Shown here: positions 1-9,000 of the stretch, in pieces | Layout of the letters: each line of letters begins with the position of its first letter | Numbering within the stretch: position 1 is the stretch's first letter | Notes under the pieces: generated by a model | What the model saw: only the letters and a program-made list of their open reading frames with translations | Told to the model about the DNA's origin: nothing | Databases searched by the model: none | Source: DASTEQ01 sp040905185 | GTDB taxonomy: Bacteria; Chloroflexota; Limnocylindria; QHBO01 | DNA: 64,000 nt | Direction of reading: 5' to 3' | Assembly (NCBI GenBank): GCA_040905185.1 | Contig: JBBDRZ010000007.1 | Location: forward strand, 310,001-374,000 | Made by a program: the position numbers and the translations under genes

Positions 1-89
1 GAACTTGCCGCGGATCCAACCACCATGTACGGAATTCCGGCGCGATCCAAGTGCTGCACGACGAGCGCGAGCATCGCCTCCAGGCTCAT
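1..89 (-). CDS. Nucleotidyltransferase-like protein, N-terminal part only
   Basis: The gene runs off the left edge and only 29 codons are visible, beginning MSLEAMLALVVQHLD and continuing GIPYMVVGSAAS. A short helix followed by a strand ending in a GS motif resembles the N-terminus of minimal nucleotidyltransferases and AbiEii-like proteins, where the acidic DxD pair follows a little later; that part lies outside the window. The ATG overlaps the stop of the preceding 72-aa gene by four bases (ATGA, 86-89), so the two are probably translationally coupled. Family assignment rests on a short fragment and is tentative. Confidence 0.5.
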   Translation of the reverse strand, partial: MSLEAMLALVVQHLDRAGIPYMVVGSAAS

Positions 90-304
90 GGATGGGCTTT
101 GCGGGTCAGGATCCTGATGAGCTCTGCTCGGACCTGCTCAGGCGTGTACTCCGGATGCCGGAGCCGGATGCCGCTCTCGGTTACGGCCCGTGCCGCGTCG
201 CTCATTTCTAGGGCAGCATGCAGGCGCTGGCTGGGCGTCATCCGACGGAAGACCTCCCGCTGAACGGCCAGGGCCTCGGGGCTGGTGTCGCGCGGATCAG
301 TCAC
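86..304 (-). CDS. Small conserved-looking protein (72 aa) paired with the nucleotidyltransferase
   Basis: I do not recognise a named family. The protein is 72 aa, charged and largely helical, with segments VFRRMTPSQRLHAALEMSD and RHPEYTPEQVRAELIRIL. The start is taken as GTG at 304 because it overlaps the stop of the EamA gene (GTGA, 301-304), and its own stop overlaps the ATG of the nucleotidyltransferase-like gene. Small helical proteins of this type often precede nucleotidyltransferase genes, so a toxin-antitoxin-like or accessory pairing is possible, but that is inference from context only. Confidence 0.6.
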   Translation of the reverse strand: MTDPRDTSPEALAVQREVFRRMTPSQRLHAALEMSDAARAVTESGIRLRHPEYTPEQVRAELIRILTRKAHP

Positions 305-1272
305 GAGGGCAGGATAGAGCCATCCGCGACGGCTTCGTGCTCGGCTGCCACGACCCCGGGTCGACGCTGAACCACGATGGCGGCCCCGACGATGCAGACT
401 CCGCCCAGCGCCTGGAGCGGGGTCGGGATCTCGGCCAGCAGCAGCGCGGCCAGGGCGACTCCGACCACCGGCTCGAGGGTGGAGATGATGGCCGCCCGCG
501 GCGCCCCCAGGATCCGGATGCCCATGATCCAGGCCATGGTCGGGATGCCGGCCCCGACCACACCCGCGAAAAGGACCGGCAGCAGGGCAGCGCTGGATGC
601 CAGCGGGCTGTCCAGCATCCCCATCTGCCCAGTCAGTCCGGCGACGACCAGGTAGGTGGCGGCGGCCACGGCGAAGGTGACGCCGCCGGCCTGCGGCGAT
701 GGGACCGATGGGAATCCATGCCGTGCCGACAAGGCGTACACGACCTGGCACAAGGCCCCGATGAAGGCCAGGCCCACGCCGACCAGGTCGAGCTGGCCCA
801 CCTCGCCGGCCCCGATCACCACCAGGGCCAGGCCGAACAGGCTGACCCCCAGGGCGATCCAGCGCAGCGCGTCCAGCCGATCCCCGAAAAAGGCGGTCGA
901 AACGAGAGCCACCAAGGCGGGGTAGGTGTAGAACACCAGCAGGGCCAGGGCGATGCTGATCCGGCTGATGGCCATCAGCACGGTCAGGTTGAGGGCCGCA
1001 TTCGTGAGACCTGCTACGCCCAGCATGACCTTATGCCGGCGCGGGATCTCCCACAGCGGCCGAGCCACCACCTGACCGAGGCGCCCGAGGACAACTGCTG
1101 CCCCGAGCACGAACAGGCCACCCACGACCACGCGCCACAGGACGAGGGTGAGCTCGCCCACGCCGGCCTCGAACGCAAAGCGGGCGGTGGGCCCGAGGGT
1201 CGCAAAGCACACCGCGGCGAGCACCACCAGGCTTGCGCCAACACCGTCGCTCCGTGGGCGGCCGGCACTCAC
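301..1272 (-). CDS. EamA-family (DMT superfamily) membrane transporter
   Basis: A 323-aa protein with about ten hydrophobic segments arranged as two EamA repeats. The first starts near residue 14 (SLVVLAAVCFATLGPT) and the second near residue 170. The STLEPVVGVALAALLLAE segment near residue 280 is typical of the end of the second repeat in this family. Members export metabolites or amino acids from the inner membrane; the substrate cannot be read from sequence. The GTG start at 1272 overlaps the stop of the upstream ABC-F gene (GTGA). Its place after thrC and thrB makes an amino-acid-linked export role thinkable but unproven. Confidence 0.85.
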   Translation of the reverse strand: MSAGRPRSDGVGASLVVLAAVCFATLGPTARFAFEAGVGELTLVLWRVVVGGLFVLGAAVVLGRLGQVVARPLWEIPRRHKVMLGVAGLTNAALNLTVLMAISRISIALALLVFYTYPALVALVSTAFFGDRLDALRWIALGVSLFGLALVVIGAGEVGQLDLVGVGLAFIGALCQVVYALSARHGFPSVPSPQAGGVTFAVAAATYLVVAGLTGQMGMLDSPLASSAALLPVLFAGVVGAGIPTMAWIMGIRILGAPRAAIISTLEPVVGVALAALLLAEIPTPLQALGGVCIVGAAIVVQRRPGVVAAEHEAVADGSILPS

Positions 1273-3272
1273 GAGGCGGCCTCGGCGGTCGCAAGTTCGG
1301 CAGTCAACCGATCGCGTTCGGCGGCCAGCCCCGCGGATCGGTCAAGCGCCAGCTTGTGGCTCTCGATGAGGCGGCGCACCTGGGCCGCATCGGCATAGAC
1401 CGATGGATCGGCGAGCTGCTGGGTGAGATTGGTCAACTCCGCCTGGGTGGCCAACAGGTCGGCCTCGGTCCGTTCCAATGCGGCCCGCGCGTCGCGGGTC
1501 AGCCGGTGGCGACGGTTGCGGGCCTCGGCTTCGGTGCGCTTGCGGGCGATGGCCTCGTCGGTCGTCTCGCGGCGGGAACGGGCCACGACGACTCCCCGGG
1601 GAGTGGCCACGCCCTCGGTCGCCCCGGGCCGTTCGACGTCGATCCCACGCGCATCGGTATACGATTCGAAATCGCCCGGGTACAGGACCGCCGTGCCGCC
1701 GTTGACCTCGATGATGGCGTTGGCCACGGTGCGGATCAGGTATCGGTCATGGGTGATCAGGACCAGGGTCCCGCCGAAGGCGTTCAGCGCGTCCTCGAGC
1801 ACGTCGCGGCTGGCGATGTCCAGGTGGTTCGTGGGCTCGTCGAGGCACAGCAGGTTGGCCGGATCGGCCATCAGCTTGGCCAGCGCCAGTCGGGTCTGCT
1901 CCCCGCCGGACAGGACCTTCACCGGCTTGCCGATGTCGTCCCCCGAGAACAGGAAGGCCCCCAGCAACCGGCGCTGCTCGGCGGAGGTCAGGCGCGGGGC
2001 CGCCTCCTCCAGCTCCTCGAGAACGGTGTTGGCCGGGTTGAGGGCCTCGATCTGATGCTGGGCGAAATACGCGACCCGCACGTTGTGGCCCAGCTCCCGC
2101 GTCCCCGCGTCGAACTCCAGGGCGCCGGCCAGGATCTTCAGCAGGGTGCTCTTGCCCGCCCCGTTGGGACCGATGAGGGCCACCTTCTGGCCGCGCTCCA
2201 GGACCAGGTTCAGCCCGTGGTATACGGTGTGGTCGCCGTAGCGCTTGGTAATCCGGTCGAGGGTGATCACCGTGCGTCCGCTGCGGGCGGGCTGCGGGAA
2301 GCGGAATCGAATGGACCTGGTCCGCGTCTCGGGCACCACCACCCGCTCCATCCGATCCAGCATCTTGATCCGGCTCTGGACCTGGCGGGCCTTGGTCTTC
2401 TTGTACCGGAAGCGCTCGATGAACCGCTCCGACTGCGCGATCTTGCGGCCCTGGACCCGGGCCTGGCGCTCGAGCTCCGCCAGGCGGGTGTCGCGCTGCT
2501 CGACGAAATCGGCGTAGTCGCCCACGTACTCGGTGAGCATGTGCCGGCTCAGCTCGCCCACCCGGTTGGCGACGACGTTGATGAAGTCGCGGTCATGGCT
2601 GACCAGGATGAGCGCCCCGGCGTACTCGGCCAGGAATCCCTGGAGCCACTCGACCGATGCCAGGTCGAGGTGGTTGCTCGGCTCGTCCAGGAGCAGCAGG
2701 TCCGGGTTGGCCAGCAGGAGCCGGGCCAGGGCCACCCGCATCATCCAGCCGCCGGAGAACTCACCGATGTCGCGCTCGGCATCCGCATCGGCGAACCCCA
2801 GGCCGGCCAGGATGCGCCGGGCCTCCGACTCCAGCGACCAGCCCCCCAGCTGCTCGAACCGATGCTGGAGCCGGCCGTACTCGTCCATCAGCTCGGCCAG
2901 CTCGGCTACGGCGTCAGCCTGCTCATCGGCCGCGGCCCCCAGCTCAGCCATCTCCTGCTCGATGTGGCGCATCCGGCGCCCGATGCCGGTGACCTTGCCC
3001 GCGCCGGCAATCACCTCGGCCAGGACCGTGTGGCCGCGCGTCTCCGCCACCTCCTGGCGCAGGTAACCGATAACGACGTCTTTGCCCTTAGCGACAGAGC
3101 CCGTGTCGGCCCGCTGGTCGCCGGTGATGATCTCGAGCAGGGTCGTCTTGCCCGTCCCGTTGGCGCCCACGATCGCGATCCGCCGCCCGGCGCTGACCTG
3201 GAGGTTGACGTCACTGAACAGGTGCTGCGCGCCGTGGCTCTTCGAGACCTCGGACAGCGAGACGAGGCTCAT
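1269..3272 (-). CDS. ABC-F family ATPase (Uup/EttA/YdiF-like), two ABC domains
   Basis: A 667-aa soluble protein with two ATP-binding cassettes and no membrane domain, as in ABC-F translation factors that act on the ribosomal E site. Visible motifs are Walker A GANGTGKT (36-43) and GPNGAGKS (368-375), signatures FSGGW and LSGGEQ, and Walker B blocks LLLLDEPSNHLD and LLCLDEPTNHLD. Between the cassettes (about 250-320) lies the basic inter-domain linker. The last 100 residues form a coiled coil rich in Arg, Glu and Ala, as in YdiF/Uup-type members. The gene begins 13 nt after thrB. Some family members confer antibiotic resistance, but housekeeping ribosome rescue is equally possible. Confidence 0.9.
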   Translation of the reverse strand: MSLVSLSEVSKSHGAQHLFSDVNLQVSAGRRIAIVGANGTGKTTLLEIITGDQRADTGSVAKGKDVVIGYLRQEVAETRGHTVLAEVIAGAGKVTGIGRRMRHIEQEMAELGAAADEQADAVAELAELMDEYGRLQHRFEQLGGWSLESEARRILAGLGFADADAERDIGEFSGGWMMRVALARLLLANPDLLLLDEPSNHLDLASVEWLQGFLAEYAGALILVSHDRDFINVVANRVGELSRHMLTEYVGDYADFVEQRDTRLAELERQARVQGRKIAQSERFIERFRYKKTKARQVQSRIKMLDRMERVVVPETRTRSIRFRFPQPARSGRTVITLDRITKRYGDHTVYHGLNLVLERGQKVALIGPNGAGKSTLLKILAGALEFDAGTRELGHNVRVAYFAQHQIEALNPANTVLEELEEAAPRLTSAEQRRLLGAFLFSGDDIGKPVKVLSGGEQTRLALAKLMADPANLLCLDEPTNHLDIASRDVLEDALNAFGGTLVLITHDRYLIRTVANAIIEVNGGTAVLYPGDFESYTDARGIDVERPGATEGVATPRGVVVARSRRETTDEAIARKRTEAEARNRRHRLTRDARAALERTEADLLATQAELTNLTQQLADPSVYADAAQVRRLIESHKLALDRSAGLAAERDRLTAELATAEAAS

Positions 3273-3285
3273 GTGCCTGCTTCGC

Positions 3286-4221
3286 TCATTCCGTTACCTG
3301 GCCGGTGCTCAATCGAGCACCGGCGGTGTCGAAGCGAAGCCGGGTGGCCATCCCCGGTTGTCCCGCGGCGTTCCAGGCCTTTTCGACCGAATGAGCGGTC
3401 AGGGGCGAGTCGCAGATGGCCAGGACCGATGGGCCGGCGCCCGACAGGCAGGCGCCGGCCGCCCCGATCTGGTACGCGGTTTCAATCAACTCGGAGGCGC
3501 CGGGGAGCAACGGCAGCCGGTAGGGCTGGTGGAGCCGGTCGTCCATGGCGGTACGGAGGAGCGACGCGTCGCTGGTCAGGATGGATGTGGCCAGCAGCGC
3601 CGCACGGCCGGCCTGGGCGGCGGCGTCTGGATGAAGCACCCGTCCCGGCAGGGCGGCTCGCATGTCCGCGGTGTGGCTCTCGGCCTGCGCGATGAACAGG
3701 ACCGGGATCCACGCCTCGGGCACGCGGAAGCGGCGCAGGGTGACCTCGCCCTGCCGGTCGGTGACGGCCAGGGTGAAGCCGCCGTACAGGGCGGCGGCCA
3801 CGTTGTCGGGATGCCCCTCCAGCCGCGCGGCGAGGGCCAGCAGCTGGTCGGCGCTGGTGGGCAGGCGGCCGGCGCTGGCCCCCAGCAGGATGCCGGCCAG
3901 GATGGCCGCCGCGCTGCTCCCCAGGCCGCGGGCGGCGGGGATCATGCTCGAGACTTCGATCTTCCACGCGGCATTGCCACCCGGCGGGCCGCCCGCGGCG
4001 CGCAGGCCTTCCCGGAAGGCGCGCACGACCAGGCTGTCGGAACCGGAGCCTTCGGCCTCGGCTGCTCCCTCGCCGCGGGCGGTCAGCACGATCCCGGGCA
4101 GGTTTCCGGGGTGCAGCTCGGCCCGCAGCTTCAGGCTGAGGGCGGCCGCAAAGCAGTCGAACCCGCTCCCCAGGTTGGCGCTGCTGGCCGGGACATCGAC
4201 CGATGCAATGGGCGTGGCCAC
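3286..4221 (-). CDS. thrB: Homoserine kinase
   Basis: GHMP-family kinase that phosphorylates homoserine to O-phosphohomoserine, the substrate of the threonine synthase encoded two genes upstream. The N-terminus has the family signature (VPASSANLGSGFDC), the ATP-binding glycine-rich loop reads IPAARGLGSSAAA, and the C-terminal motif is CLSGAGPSVLAI. About 311 aa from the GTG at 4221, normal for the family. I chose that GTG because the conserved domain starts there; an in-frame ATG at 4275 would overlap the tag gene by 37 nt. The end of the reading frame contains a perfect 10-bp inverted repeat (3301-3324). Confidence 0.93.
   Translation of the reverse strand: MATPIASVDVPASSANLGSGFDCFAAALSLKLRAELHPGNLPGIVLTARGEGAAEAEGSGSDSLVVRAFREGLRAAGGPPGGNAAWKIEVSSMIPAARGLGSSAAAILAGILLGASAGRLPTSADQLLALAARLEGHPDNVAAALYGGFTLAVTDRQGEVTLRRFRVPEAWIPVLFIAQAESHTADMRAALPGRVLHPDAAAQAGRAALLATSILTSDASLLRTAMDDRLHQPYRLPLLPGASELIETAYQIGAAGACLSGAGPSVLAICDSPLTAHSVEKAWNAAGQPGMATRLRFDTAGARLSTGQVTE
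3301..3324 (-). promoter_or_regulatory. Perfect hairpin at the thrB 3' end, just before the ABC-F start
   Basis: GCCGGTGCTC (3301-3310), a 4-nt loop and GAGCACCGGC (3315-3324) form a perfect 10-bp stem. It lies within the last codons of thrB and 28 nt before the ABC-F ATG. There is no U-tract, so it is more likely an mRNA stability or translation-control structure between two genes than a terminator. Function is inferred. Confidence 0.5.
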
Positions 4222-4238
4222 GCGGCCGAGTGTATCGG

Positions 4239-4814
4239 TCAGGCGAGGCGCTCCACCTCGGCGTAGCGGAAGCATCCGACCTGGTGGTCATTGACGAGCC
4301 CCGCGGACTGCATGAAGGCATAGCAGATGGTGGGACCAACGAAGGAGAAGCCCCTGCGTTTGAGGTCACGCGACATGGCCCGCGAGGCGTCGGTCTCGGC
4401 CGGCAGCTCGCCCAGGCGTTCCCATCGGTTCTGGAGCGGTGTGCCGTCCACGAACGACCACAAAAACCGATCCAGGCTGCCGTGCTCGCCCGCCACGTCC
4501 AGGGCAGCCTTCGCGTTGCCGATGGCGGATCTGACCTTGGCGCGGTTGCGGATGATCCCGGCGTCCGCCAGCAGTCGAGTCTCGTCCTCCGGGCCGAAGG
4601 CGGCCACGGTGGGCAGGTCGAAGCCAGCGAAGGCATTCCGGTACCCCTGGCGCCGGTTAAGGATGGTTGTCCAGCTCAGGCCTGCCTGGGCGCCCTCCAG
4701 GATCAGGAGCTCGAACAGGGCCCGATCCTCGTGGAGCGGGACGCCCCACTCGGTGTCGTGGTAGGCGAGCATGTTCGGGGCCGAGCCGGCGGCCCAGGAG
4801 CAGCGGTCAGGCAC
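4239..4814 (-). CDS. tag: 3-methyladenine DNA glycosylase I
   Basis: A 191-aa base-excision repair enzyme that removes 3-methyladenine from alkylated DNA. It has the Tag zinc-site signature: Cys in RCSW at the N-terminus, His in YHDTEWGVP, and the C-terminal pair in VNDHQVGC. ELLILEGAQAGLSW and the GFSFVGPTICYAFMQ segment are characteristic of the family. The GTG start overlaps the end of thrC by 8 nt, so a repair gene sits inside a threonine operon through translational coupling. Length matches the family. Confidence 0.95.
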   Translation of the reverse strand: MPDRCSWAAGSAPNMLAYHDTEWGVPLHEDRALFELLILEGAQAGLSWTTILNRRQGYRNAFAGFDLPTVAAFGPEDETRLLADAGIIRNRAKVRSAIGNAKAALDVAGEHGSLDRFLWSFVDGTPLQNRWERLGELPAETDASRAMSRDLKRRGFSFVGPTICYAFMQSAGLVNDHQVGCFRYAEVERLA

Positions 4815-5844
4815 CGATGGCGCGGCGTATGGCTTCTGCGGTGGCCGGGACCGGGGCGAGATCGCTAAGCTCGCCGGGCGCCGTGTCGGGGTCCTTCAGC
4901 CCGTGGCCGGTCAGGATGCAGACCACCGAGGTGGACCGATCCAGGCGGCCGGCCTCGGCCAGCTGCCGGACGCCCGCCACGCCGGCGGCCGAGGCCGGCT
5001 CGCAGAAGATCCCCTCCAGGCGGGCGATGTCGCCCTGTGCGGCCAGGATCTGGGGATCGGTGACGGATTCGATCAGCCCGCCGGATTCTTCGCGCGCGGT
5101 CGTGGCCCCCTCCCAGGATGCGGGGTTCCCGATCCGGATCGCGGTGGCCACCGTCTCCGGCTCGGGCACCGGCGCGCCCTGGACGATGGGCGCCGCACCG
5201 GCCGCCTGGAAGCCGAGCATCCGCGGGCGCTGTCCGACGTGGACGAAGCCGCGCCAGGCGGCGGTGATGTTGCCTGCGTTGCCCACGGGCAGCGCCACGG
5301 CGTCCGGCGCACCGTCCAGCGCGTCGCAGATCTCCCAGGCCACCGTCTGCTGGCCTTCCAGGCGGTCGGGGTTGATGGAGTTGACCACCACCCCGTCACC
5401 CGCCTCGCCCAGGGCGCGCACCGCGTCCAGGGCGGCGTCGAAGTTGCCCTCCACCATGACCAGCCGCGCCCCGGCGGCCAAAGCCTGGGCCAGCTTGCCG
5501 CGCGCCACCTTGCCCGCTGGCAGGACGACCCCACAGGTCATCCCCGCCGCCGCCGCGTACGCGGCGGCCGACGCGCTGGTGTTGCCGGTCGAGGCACAGA
5601 TGACCATCTCGGCGCCGCTCCCCAGCGCGCGGTTGACGGCAAGGACCATCCCTCGATCCTTGAACGACCCGGTGGGATTGGTGCCCTCGAATTTCAGGTA
5701 TAGGTGATCCAGACCGATCGCCGCGCCGAGCCGCCGGGCGTGGATGAGCGGTGTACTGCCCTCGCCCAGCGTGACCGGGAACGACTCGCCCGGGCGCGCC
5801 AACCGGTCGCGGTAGCGCTCCAGGAGGGGCGTTGCTGGGGGCAC
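4807..5844 (-). CDS. thrC: Threonine synthase
   Basis: PLP enzyme that converts O-phosphohomoserine to threonine, the last step of the pathway. The PLP lysine is K62 in TNPTGSFKDRGM, and the phosphate-binding loop reads CASTGNTSASAAAY. 345 aa, the short form common outside enteric bacteria. The GTG start at 5844 lies 6 nt after a TATACT box, which suggests a leaderless transcript and marks this gene as the head of the operon running to the left edge. The homoserine dehydrogenase and aspartate-semialdehyde dehydrogenase genes of the same pathway lie about 49 kb away in this window. Confidence 0.95.
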   Translation of the reverse strand: MPPATPLLERYRDRLARPGESFPVTLGEGSTPLIHARRLGAAIGLDHLYLKFEGTNPTGSFKDRGMVLAVNRALGSGAEMVICASTGNTSASAAAYAAAAGMTCGVVLPAGKVARGKLAQALAAGARLVMVEGNFDAALDAVRALGEAGDGVVVNSINPDRLEGQQTVAWEICDALDGAPDAVALPVGNAGNITAAWRGFVHVGQRPRMLGFQAAGAAPIVQGAPVPEPETVATAIRIGNPASWEGATTAREESGGLIESVTDPQILAAQGDIARLEGIFCEPASAAGVAGVRQLAEAGRLDRSTSVVCILTGHGLKDPDTAPGELSDLAPVPATAEAIRRAIGA

Positions 5845-5850
5845 GCCGCG

Positions 5851-5856
5851 AGTATA
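5851..5856 (-). promoter_or_regulatory. -10 box of thrC (leaderless)
   Basis: TATACT on the minus strand, separated from the GTG of thrC by 6 nt, so transcription would start at or next to the start codon. It matches the spacing seen at several other genes in the window. Confidence 0.6.
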
Positions 5857-6005
5857 GGAATGGGGTTACGTCTACGGTCCCGCTATCCGCGGTGAGGTTG
5901 GTACGGCGCCGCATGGCCCGTAGAGACCGCTTCGAGAGGTATTCACGCGTCCTGGCAGTCCCGATGGGGTTGTCCTGGCGCGGACAGCGCCAGCGCGGTG
6001 CTGTA

Positions 6006-6024
6006 CCAGTCTCTGTAAGACTGG
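6006..6024 (-). terminator. Hairpin downstream of kgd, possible terminator
   Basis: CCAGTCT and AGACTGG form a perfect 7-bp stem with a 5-nt loop, about 37 nt past the kgd stop. No clear U-tract follows, so termination is a guess. The rest of 5857-6060 holds nothing else I can assign. Confidence 0.35.
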
Positions 6025-6060
6025 GGCGCGCCGGAAAACGGTCACGAGCAGCAGCCCTAG

Positions 6061-9000
6061 CTAGGCGAACGCGTCGCGGACGATTCGGGCCTGCTCGGCT
6101 CTGTGCGCGCCCGGATAGCCCTCGGCCGGACGTGAGCGTTCGGGCCGCGACACGTCCCCCAGCGGGATCTCGTGGGCGACCAGGGGCCGGATCTTGGGCA
6201 GCACGAACTTGCGAGCCCCCATGTTGCGGGGCTCCTCCTGGACCCAGCCGACTCGCGCGATGTGCGGGTAGCGGGCCAGCACGTCCCGCAGGACGTCGGT
6301 GGGGAACGGATACAGCTGCTCGACGCGAATGATGGCCGTCTCGGGGGCGGCCGCCCGGAGCTCGGACATGACCAGGTCGTAGTAGATCTTCCCGCTGCAC
6401 AAGATCACGCGACTCACGGCGGCCGCCCTCGCATCGGTCTGGCGGTCCGGGTCATCCACCACCGGCGCCCAGCCGCCGCCTGCCAGTTCGGAAGGCCGGG
6501 AGGCTGCCTCGGCCAGGCGGAGCAGGGACTTGGGAGTCATCACCACCAGGGGACGCGGCTCGGCGTGCAGGCCCTGGCGTCGCAGGAGATGGAAGTACTG
6601 GGCCGCGGTGGTGGGGTAGGCGACCCGGATGTTGCCCTCCGCCCCCAGGGCCAGGAACCGCTCCAACCGGGCGCTCGAGTGCTCCGGGCCCTGGCCCTCG
6701 TAGCCGTGGGGCAGCAGCAGCGTGAGGCGCGAGGTCTGGCTCCACTTCGCCAGCCCGGCGATCAGGAACTGATCGATCACGATCTCGGCCCCATTGACGA
6801 AGTCGCCGAACTGCGCCTCCCACAGGACCAGGACCTCGGGCACCGTCACCGCGTACCCGTACTCGAAGCCCAGGCACGCGTACTCGCTCAGCGGGGAGTT
6901 GTGGATCTCGAAGCTGGCCTTCGACTCACCCAGGTGCTGGATGGGAGTCCAGGTGGCGCCATTGGCCGCGTCGACCAGGGTCTGGTGGCGCTGGCTGAAG
7001 GTGCCGCGCACCGTGTCCTGGCCGGTGAGCCGGATCGCGACCCGGTCTCGCAACAGCGAGCCGAATGCCAGCGTCTCGGCATGACCCCACTCCACGGCCG
7101 CCTCATCCCCGGCCAGCGCCTCGCGACGGCGGCGGATCTGGCGTACCAGCTTGGGGTGGACGGTGAAGTCCTTGGGCACTGAGTGGAGCTGCTCGTTTAG
7201 GGCGCGCAGTGCGTCCATTTCCACCGCGGTGCGCGGCTCGTCGGTCTCCTCGACGGATAGCGCCTCGGCGCCCCGGTCGAGCTGCGGCTCGGCCTGGGCC
7301 TTGCGCACCGCCGCCTGGCGAGTCAGCAGGTCGCGGCGTGACTCGTCGACCAGCTCTTCGGCCCGCTTGGCGGACACCACCCCGGCCGCCACCAGGCGCT
7401 CGGCGTACTGGGCGCGAACTGTTCGCTGGCGGGCGATGGCGTAATACATCCGCGGCTGGGTGTAGGCCGGCTCATCGGCCTCGTTGTGCCCGTAGCGGCG
7501 GTAGCCGACCAGATCGATGACCACGTCGCCGGCGAACTCGGTGCGGTAGGCCATGGCCAGCCGAACGGCGTCCAGGCACGCCTCGGGGTCATCGGCGTTG
7601 ACGTGGATGATCGGGATGTCGAAGCCCTTGGCCAGGTCCGACGCCCAGGTCGTGCTGCGAGCCTCGCCCACCGAGGTCGTGAAGCCGACCTGGTTGTTGG
7701 CGATCAGGTGCACGGTCCCGCCGTTTGCATAGCCGACCAGGCGCGACAGGTTGAAGGTCTCGGCCACCACGCCCTGGGCCGCGAAGGCGGCGTCGCCGTG
7801 GATCAGGATCGGGATGGTGCGGCTCGTGTCCTGGCGCACCAGCGGCCCGGAGTGATCGGTCTGCTCGGCGCGCGCTCGACCCTCCACGACCGGGTCGACC
7901 GCCTCCAGGTGGGACGGGTTGGGCATGAGGGTGACGTCGACGCGCCCGCGGCCGGTTCCGTGCTTTCCGGTCGCTCCGAGGTGGTACTTCACGTCGTCGA
8001 TCTCGACGTCCGCGGACCGTGCCCGCTCCACGCCCCTGCCGGCCTCGAACTCGGCCAGGATGGATTCCACCGGCAGGCCCACGATGTGGGCCAGCACGTT
8101 CAGACGCCCCCGGTGTGCCATACCGATGACTGCGCGCCGCGTGCCTTCAGCGGCGGCCTTTTCCAGCACCAGGTCGAGCATCGGCACCATGGTGTCGAGG
8201 CCTTCGATGCTGAATCGCTTCTGGCCCAGGTACGCCTTGTGGAGAAAGTGCTCCAGCCCCTCCACGGCGGTCAGCCGGGCCAGGAGGCGCCTCTGCTCCT
8301 TGTTCTCGAGAGCGGACCGATGCTCTCCGGATTCGATGGCCCGCCGCAGCCAGACCCGCTGGGTGTGGTTGGCGATGTGCTCGACCTCGTACGCGATCGT
8401 CCCGCTGTAGATCCGGCGCAGGCCGTCCAGGACCTCGGCCAGGGTGTCGCCCCCAACCTGGACGTCGAGCAGGTCGGCGCTGATCCGGTCCAGGCTGCCG
8501 GGGTCGAGTCCGTGGAAGGCGGGGTCCAGCGCAGGATCGCCGGGCGGTGGGCTGCCCAGCGGGTCGAGCTGGGCGGCGAGGTGCCCGTACAGCCGATACG
8601 CGTCGATGAGCGCCATGGCGGATGCCATGCGCCGCAGGTCGGCGCCCGACACGGTAACCGCCGGGCCGGGCGGCCCGGTCAGGATCGGCGCGGACGGGGG
8701 AGCGGCCTCCGTGACCGCCGCGGCTGCTGGTTCCACGTCCCGTTCCGGCGCAGCGGCCGTCAGGTCGGGAAGCGGCGCGAGCCCAAGGCTGTCGGCGACC
8801 GATTCATAGAATCCGTCGGCACCGTCCAGCATCGCGGCCACGCGCCGCAGGAATGCGCCCGATTCGGCGCCCTGGATGACCCGGTGGTCGTAGGTCGAGG
8901 TGATCGTCATCACCCGAGCGTCGCCAACGTCGCGGATGGCCCCGGTGGCGATGATGGTGCCCTGGCCGGGCATCAGCCGCGGAACCGAGGCCGTTGTGCC

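Noticed and set aside
1233..3695. Very long plus-strand frame opposite the ABC-F gene
   Set aside because: Antisense frame produced by GC-rich codon bias; its composition (Gly, Gln, Arg, His runs) is that of a shadow, and the ABC-F motifs on the other strand are complete.
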